This document shows, one piece after another, positions 13,262 through 17,461 of a stretch of DNA of 17,461 nucleotides. Source of the stretch: an uncultured Eubacteriales bacterium (GTDB lineage: Bacteria; Bacillota; Clostridia; Oscillospirales; Oscillospiraceae); the NCBI GenBank assembly GCA_905205195.1, contig CAJLCS010000037.1, forward strand, positions 1-17,461. Direction: 5' to 3'. Made by a program: the position numbers and the translations under genes. Each line of letters starts with the position of its first letter. Position 1 is the stretch's first letter. The notes beneath the pieces are model-generated. The model saw only the letters and a list, made by a program, of their open reading frames with translations, was not told where the DNA came from and made no database searches.

Positions 13262-14647
13262 TTATTTCTTGCTCAGGTAAGCGTCGATGGCCTCGGCGCC
13301 CTTCTTGCCGGCGCCCATGGCCAGAATGACGGTGGCCGCACCGGTGACGGCGTCGCCGCCGGCGAAGACCGCTTCCCGGGTGGTCATTTCGTTCTCGTTG
13401 ACGATCAGGCAGCCCTTCCGGTTGGTGTCCAGACCGGGGGTGGTGGACCGGATCAGGGGGTTGGGGCTGGTGCCCAGGGCCATGATGACGGTATCCACAT
13501 CCAGCACGAACTCGCTGCCCGGGATCTCCACGGGACGGCGGCGGCCGGAGGCGTCCGGCTCACCCAGCTCCATGCGGATGCACTTCATGCCGCAGACCCG
13601 GCCGTTCTCGTCGCCCAGAATCTCCACCGGGTTGCACAGGGTCTTGAACTCGATGCCCTCTTCCTTGGCGTGGTGCTGTTCTTCCTTCCGGGCGGGCATT
13701 TCGGCTTCGCCCCGGCGGTAGACGATGTAGACATGCTCGGCACCCAGACGCATGGCGCAGCGGGCGCCGTCCATGGCCACGTTGCCGCCGCCGACCACGG
13801 CCACGGCCTTGGACTTGATGATGGGCGTATCGGCTTCCTCGGTGTAGGCCTTCATCAGGTTGGTCCGGGTCAGGTACTCGTTGGCGGACATGACGCCCTT
13901 GAGGGCCTCGCCGGGGATGTTCATGAACATGGGCAGACCGGCGCCGGAGCCGACGAACACGGCCTTGAAGCCCATTTCAAACAGCTCGTCGATGGTCAGG
14001 ACCCGGCCGATGACCATGTTGGTCATGACCTCCACGCCCTGGGCCTGGAGCTTGGTGATTTCGTTGGCCACGATGGCCTTGGGCAGACGGAATTCGGGGA
14101 TGCCGTACACCAGTACGCCGCCGGCGGTGTGCAGGGCCTCAAACATGGTGACCTGATAGCCCTTCTTGGCCAGGTTGGAGGCGCAGGTCATACCGGCAGG
14201 GCCGGAGCCGACCACGGCCACCTTGATGCCGTTGGATGCGGCCTTGGCGGGCATTTCGTTGATGTTCTCCCGGTACCAGTCGGCCACGAACCGCTCCAGA
14301 CGGCCGATGGCCACCGGCTCACCCTTCACGCCGCGGACGCACTGGGACTCACACTGGGTCTCCTGGGGACAGACACGGCCGGACAGGGCGGGCAGGGCGT
14401 TGGTATCGGTGATGATTTCATAAGCGGCCTTGAAATCGCCCTCGGCGACCTTGGCAATGAAATCGGGAATGTGGATGTTCACGGGACAGCCTTCCACGCA
14501 CTTGGGCTTCTTGCAGTGCAGGCAGCGGCCGGCCTCTTCGATGGCCATTTCCTTGGTGTAGCCCAGGGCAACTTCCTTAAAATTGTGGGCGCGTACCTGA
14601 GGATCCTGCTCAGGCATGGGCGTCTTCGTCAGAGTCATATTCGCCAT
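13262..14647 (-). CDS. nfnB: NfnB-type subunit: NADPH-dependent glutamate-synthase-small-chain-like oxidoreductase
   Basis: This 461-residue flavoprotein is homologous to the glutamate synthase small subunit (GltA/GltD group). The N-terminus carries cysteines for two [4Fe-4S] clusters: C42, C45, C50 and C54 in CLHCKKPKCVEGC, and C93, C99 and C103 in CPQETQCESQC. An FAD-binding GSGPAGMTCASNL (147-159) follows, then an NAD(P)H site with VAVVGGGNVAMDGARCAMRLGA, and a C-terminal FAGGDAVTGAATVILAMGAGKK that closes on FAD. Paired 13 bp downstream of an NfnA-like gene, it is best read as the large subunit of NfnAB, the cytosolic ferredoxin:NADP oxidoreductase that bifurcates electrons from two NADPH to ferredoxin and NAD+. 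An annotation as plain glutamate synthase small chain is the main alternative, but no large glutamate synthase gene is adjacent. ATG 14647 has an AAGGAGAG site. Confidence 0.93.
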   Translation of the reverse strand: MANMTLTKTPMPEQDPQVRAHNFKEVALGYTKEMAIEEAGRCLHCKKPKCVEGCPVNIHIPDFIAKVAEGDFKAAYEIITDTNALPALSGRVCPQETQCESQCVRGVKGEPVAIGRLERFVADWYRENINEMPAKAASNGIKVAVVGSGPAGMTCASNLAKKGYQVTMFEALHTAGGVLVYGIPEFRLPKAIVANEITKLQAQGVEVMTNMVIGRVLTIDELFEMGFKAVFVGSGAGLPMFMNIPGEALKGVMSANEYLTRTNLMKAYTEEADTPIIKSKAVAVVGGGNVAMDGARCAMRLGAEHVYIVYRRGEAEMPARKEEQHHAKEEGIEFKTLCNPVEILGDENGRVCGMKCIRMELGEPDASGRRRPVEIPGSEFVLDVDTVIMALGTSPNPLIRSTTPGLDTNRKGCLIVNENEMTTREAVFAGGDAVTGAATVILAMGAGKKGAEAIDAYLSKK

Positions 14648-14660
14648 AACCGTACTCTCC

Positions 14661-15515
14661 TTACTTAATCAGCGCTTTGCCCATGGAGGCAATGCGGCAG
14701 ACGTGCTTCTCGGCAACCTCGGCCTCCCGCTCGCGGTAGACGGTGTTGCGGTTCATCAGTTCGGCAAAGTCCACCTTGTGGCCGTCGAACTCGGGGCCGT
14801 CCACGCAGGCAAACTTGGTCTCGCCGCCCACGGTGACACGACATCCGCCGCACATACCGGTGCCGTCTACCATAATGGGGTTCAGGGACACCATGGTGTG
14901 AACGCCGAAGGGCTCGGTGGTCTTGCAGACGAACTTCATCATGGGCACAGGGCCGATGGCCAGCACCTCGTCATAGGCGATGCCGGATTCCAGCAGCGCC
15001 TGGAGCTTGACGGTGCCGAAGCCCTTCTCGCCGTAGGAGCCGTCGTCGGTCATCAGGTAGAGGTTATCGGCGCAGGCCCGGAACTCATCCTCCAGAATGA
15101 CGATGTCCTTGGTCCGGAAGCCGATAATGACGTCCACAATGGCGCCCGCTTCCTTGAAGGCCTGCGCGGCAGGCAGCGCAATGGCGCAGCCCACGCCGCC
15201 GCCGACGACGCAGACACGCTTCTTGCCTTCCACGTCGGTGGGCTTGCCCAGAGGACCCACAAAGTCATGGATGTAATCGCCCTCGTTCAGCTCGCCCAGG
15301 GCCTTGGTGGTGAAGCCGACCTTCTGGAAAATAATGGTGACGGTGCCCTTTTCCCTGTCATAACCGGCAATTGTCAGCGGCACCCGCTCGCCCTGCTCGT
15401 CGATCCGGAAAATGATGAACTGCCCGGCCTTGGCCTTGCGGGCAACGAAGGGAGCTTCGATGTCCATCAGCGTGACGTTGGCGTTCAGCTCCTTCTTGCG
15501 CGTAATCTTGTACAT
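14661..15515 (-). CDS. nfnA: NfnA-type subunit: sulfide/dihydroorotate dehydrogenase-like FAD/NAD-binding protein
   Basis: This 284-residue protein is of the ferredoxin-NADP reductase type. The FAD part includes GQFIIFRIDEQGERVPLTIAG (31-51, with the RxPLT-type motif). The nucleotide-binding loop is VCVVGGGVGCAIALP (101-115) and IGPVPMM lies at 187-193. The C-terminal [2Fe-2S] segment is DGTGMCGGCRVTV, with Cys222, Cys225 and Cys237. NfnA is known for an Asp fourth ligand, and Asp217 is a candidate here. This subunit would react with NAD(H) in the NfnAB complex. The gene starts at ATG 15515 behind AGGAAGGA and is driven by a consensus promoter. Pairing with nfnB in the A-B order with a 13-bp gap is the standard arrangement in Clostridia. 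Confidence 0.93.
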   Translation of the reverse strand: MYKITRKKELNANVTLMDIEAPFVARKAKAGQFIIFRIDEQGERVPLTIAGYDREKGTVTIIFQKVGFTTKALGELNEGDYIHDFVGPLGKPTDVEGKKRVCVVGGGVGCAIALPAAQAFKEAGAIVDVIIGFRTKDIVILEDEFRACADNLYLMTDDGSYGEKGFGTVKLQALLESGIAYDEVLAIGPVPMMKFVCKTTEPFGVHTMVSLNPIMVDGTGMCGGCRVTVGGETKFACVDGPEFDGHKVDFAELMNRNTVYREREAEVAEKHVCRIASMGKALIK

Positions 15516-15563
15516 AGTTTATCCTTCCTTTTTCAGTAATCAAAGACGGAATGCAGACCCGCA

Positions 15564-15594
15564 GGCCTACGGCCTTATTATAAGGCCGCAGGCC
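15564..15594. promoter_or_regulatory. 31-bp palindrome centred on the nfn -10 box
   Basis: On the plus strand, GGCCTACGGCCTTAT (15564-15578), a central T, and ATAAGGCCGCAGGCC (15580-15594). The arms match at 14 of 15 positions. The centre coincides with the -10 hexamer, so a protein bound here would block RNA polymerase. The same sequence in the transcript would fold only in part because the start site lies within it. Confidence 0.75.
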
Positions 15595-15605
15595 CCGTTT
15601 GTCAA
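15577..15605 (-). promoter_or_regulatory. Consensus sigma-A promoter of nfnAB
   Basis: On the minus strand: TTGACA (15605-15600), a 17-bp spacer and TATAAT (15582-15577), an exact consensus match in both boxes and spacing. Transcription should start near 15570, about 55 nt before the nfnA start codon. Confidence 0.92.
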
Positions 15606-15648
15606 AGCAATTCGACTTTTTTACCGTGATTTCTTGGATTATTTCCGA

Positions 15649-16143
15649 TTATTTCTTGTCGTCCTTCAGCAGGTCCCGAATCTCGGTGAGTAGCTTCTCT
15701 TCGGCGCTGGGCTCCGGAGCGGGAGCAGGCGCGGGGGCCGGGGCTTCCTTCTTGTGGGTTCTGTCCATGAGGCCGTTGACCAGCTTCACCATCCAGAACA
15801 CCACCAGGGCCAGAATCAGGAAATTGATGACCGCGGACAGGAACTTACCGTAGTTGAGGGTGTTGACCACCACGTTTCCGGCGTCGTCCAGCGTTTTGCC
15901 GAAGAGCCGGGGCAGTGTCAGCTTCATTTCGCTGAAATCAATGCCGCCCAGGAAGATGGATACGACGGGCATGATGACGTCGTCGGTCAGGCTCTTGATG
16001 ATGCCCTGAAACGCGGCGCCGATGATGACGCCCACGGCCAGATCCATCACGTTGCCCTTCAGGGCGAAGGTCTTGAATTCGTCAATCCAGGAGGGCTTTT
16101 TGATTTTTTTCAGCTCGGCTTCCACTTTTTCGATCTCTTTCAA
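15649..16143 (-). CDS. mscL: Large-conductance mechanosensitive channel MscL
   Basis: This 164-residue inner-membrane osmotic safety valve starts at TTG 16143. The MscL signature FKTFALKGNVMDLAVGVIIGAAF (23-45) covers the N-terminal helix and TM1, TM2 lies at about 100-124, and the C-terminal bundle helix EEKLLTEIRDLL (147-158) is conserved. The TTG was chosen because AAAGGAG lies 8 bp ahead of it; the in-frame GTG at 16152 overlaps that ribosome site. It has an N-terminal extension of about 18 Lys/Glu-rich residues before the usual start, and an Ala-Pro repeat linker (134-144) before the C-terminal helix. Only 27 bp separate it from the serS stop, so the two are probably co-transcribed. I see no terminator after it. 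Confidence 0.94.
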   Translation of the reverse strand: MKEIEKVEAELKKIKKPSWIDEFKTFALKGNVMDLAVGVIIGAAFQGIIKSLTDDVIMPVVSIFLGGIDFSEMKLTLPRLFGKTLDDAGNVVVNTLNYGKFLSAVINFLILALVVFWMVKLVNGLMDRTHKKEAPAPAPAPAPEPSAEEKLLTEIRDLLKDDKK

Positions 16144-16170
16144 CGGAATCACTCCTTTGCAGAATTCCTC

Positions 16171-17461
16171 TTACTTCTTGGCGGGCTTTTCGATGATTTC
16201 CATGCCGCCCAGGTACTTGCGCAGCACCTCGGGGATCACCACGCTGCCGTCGGCCCGCTGGTTCTGCTCCACCATGGCCGGGAAGATCCGGGAGGTGGCC
16301 AGGCCGGAGCCGTTGAGGGTGTGGACGAACTCGATCTTGTTGCTGCCCTCCCGGCGGAACCGGATGTTGCCCCGGCGGGCCTGATAATCCCGGGCGTTGG
16401 ACACGGAGGAAACCTCCTTGTAGCCGTTCATGGAGGGAATCTGGATTTCAATGTCGTAGGTCCGGGCCATGGAGGCGGAGCAGTCGCCGGCGGCCAGCTT
16501 GACCGTGCGGAAGTGGAAGCCCAGTCCCTTCACCAGATCCTCGGCCTTCCGGACCAGCTCGTCGAAGGCGGCGTCGGAGTCTTCGGGACGGGTGTACTGG
16601 AACATTTCCACCTTGTTGAACTGATGGCCCCGGACCATGCCCCGCTCGTCGGCCCGGTGAGAACCGGCCTCCCGGCGGAAGCAGGGGGTGTAGGAGAAGA
16701 ATTTCTTGGGCAGGTCGGCTTCGTTGAGAATTTCGTCCCGGTAGACGCTGGCCAGCGCCGCCTCGGCGGTGGGCAGCATATAGTGGATCCGGTCGTCGGT
16801 GGGATTGGCGATTTTATAGACCTCGTCGGCGAATTTCGGGAACTGACCGGCGGTTTCGCCGCACTGGTACTCCAGCATATGGGGCGGAAGGATGAATTCG
16901 TAGCCGTCGGCGATGTGGGTGTCGATGAAGTAGTTCAGCAGCGCCCATTCCAGCCGGGCGCCCAGGCCGGTGTACATCCAGAAGCCGGAACCGGCCAGCT
17001 TGGTGCCCCGGTCGTAGTCGATCAGGCCCAGATCCAGGCACAGGTCCACATGGTGCTTGGGGGGGAAGTCGAATTTGTGGGGCTCGCCGTAGTAGCGCAG
17101 CGGCTCATTGTTTTCCTTGCCGCCGGGGACCAGATCCGGGTCCGGCATGTTGGGCAGGCTCAGCATCAGCGTCCTGTACTCCGCCAGCACCGCGTCCAGC
17201 TTCTGCTCGTCCTCGGCGATGCCCGCCTTCAGCTCGGCCATTTCGGCGAAAATGGGGGCCACGTCCTTGCCCGCCTTCTTCAGGGCGGGGATTTCCTTGG
17301 AGACCTTGTTCTGGCGGGCCTTCCGGGTTTCGGTGTCGGCAATCAGCTTCCGCCGCTCCTCGTCCAGCTCCAGAATCCGGTCCACGGCGGCGTCGCAGTC
17401 CACTTCCTTGGCCCGCAGACCGGCCTTCACCGCCTCCGGGTTTTCTTTGATGCGTTTGATA
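16171..17461 (-). CDS. serS: Seryl-tRNA synthetase, N-terminus cut by the window edge
   Basis: This cytosolic class II aminoacyl-tRNA synthetase charges tRNA-Ser. The 429 visible residues begin IKRIKENPEAVKAGLRAK, so only about three codons are missing beyond base 17461. The N-terminal long-helix arm is followed by GLGARLEWALLNYF (motif 1 region), then the motif 2 segment YTPCFRREAGSHRADERGM with HQFNKVEMFQ. Motif 3 is LNGSGLATSRIFPAMVEQNQ, close to the C-terminus. The motif 2 loop and the upstream HMLEYQCGETAGQFPKF stretch differ from Bacillus and E. coli SerRS (which have TGQLPKF and AGSxGRDTRG), pointing to a divergent SerRS clade. The catalytic arginines appear to be kept. No T-box can be checked because the leader lies outside the window. 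Confidence 0.96.
   Translation of the reverse strand, partial: IKRIKENPEAVKAGLRAKEVDCDAAVDRILELDEERRKLIADTETRKARQNKVSKEIPALKKAGKDVAPIFAEMAELKAGIAEDEQKLDAVLAEYRTLMLSLPNMPDPDLVPGGKENNEPLRYYGEPHKFDFPPKHHVDLCLDLGLIDYDRGTKLAGSGFWMYTGLGARLEWALLNYFIDTHIADGYEFILPPHMLEYQCGETAGQFPKFADEVYKIANPTDDRIHYMLPTAEAALASVYRDEILNEADLPKKFFSYTPCFRREAGSHRADERGMVRGHQFNKVEMFQYTRPEDSDAAFDELVRKAEDLVKGLGFHFRTVKLAAGDCSASMARTYDIEIQIPSMNGYKEVSSVSNARDYQARRGNIRFRREGSNKIEFVHTLNGSGLATSRIFPAMVEQNQRADGSVVIPEVLRKYLGGMEIIEKPAKK

Noticed and set aside
13026..13329. Short plus-strand ORFs of about 80 residues in the hairpin gap
   Set aside because: They run through perfect hairpins and the terminator into antisense of nfnB, with no ribosome site or family resemblance.
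13229..15539. Long plus-strand ORFs opposite nfnB and nfnA
   Set aside because: These are antisense shadows of clear NfnAB coding regions, rich in Gly, His, Asp and Leu with no domain.

Overview
The window looks like a chromosomal segment of a GC-rich Gram-positive anaerobe, probably a Clostridia member close to the Oscillospiraceae (gut Firmicutes). The evidence is indirect: strong AGGAGG-type ribosome binding sites, sigma-A promoters with 17-bp spacing, U-tailed terminators, a guanine-class purine riboswitch, a lipoprotein signal peptide, the anaerobic NfnAB electron-bifurcating pair, and a Feo operon with a small Cys-rich protein. I see no plasmid, phage, transposase or CRISPR hallmark. 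Genus assignment is inference.

Region 1 (1-3311, + strand) is ferrous-iron uptake. It holds the tail of feoA, a full feoB with an unusual extracytoplasmic insertion, a 56-residue FeoB-associated Cys-rich membrane protein, a terminator, and a short DtxR-like regulator whose start codon lies just after that terminator. Region 2 (3312-4203, + strand) has a 73-residue orphan protein with its own promoter and terminator, then a GNAT acetyltransferase.

Region 3 (4204-10243, + strand) is a purine salvage and uptake operon. A near-consensus promoter, preceded by a perfect palindrome, drives a guanine-class riboswitch leader. Then come xpt (xanthine phosphoribosyltransferase), a BMP-family substrate-binding lipoprotein, two tandem hairpins, a double-domain ABC ATPase and two permeases that overlap by ATGA. 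A bidirectional terminator closes it. Purine bases or nucleosides would be bound outside, imported by the ABC complex and salvaged by Xpt, with the riboswitch shutting expression when guanine-type purines are plentiful.

Region 4 (10244-13250) holds a minus-strand short-chain dehydrogenase divergent from a LysR regulator. The regulator overlaps a CmpB-type membrane protein with a long coiled-coil N-terminus. The 236-bp gap after it contains a row of short hairpins separated by a CTATCAC heptamer, then a bidirectional terminator. This gap is the least explained structure in the window.

Region 5 (13262-17461, minus strand) reads right to left: serS (lacking about three N-terminal codons at the window edge), mscL, then nfnA-nfnB. 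The nfn pair starts from an exact TTGACA-17-TATAAT promoter whose -10 box lies at the centre of a 31-bp near-perfect palindrome.
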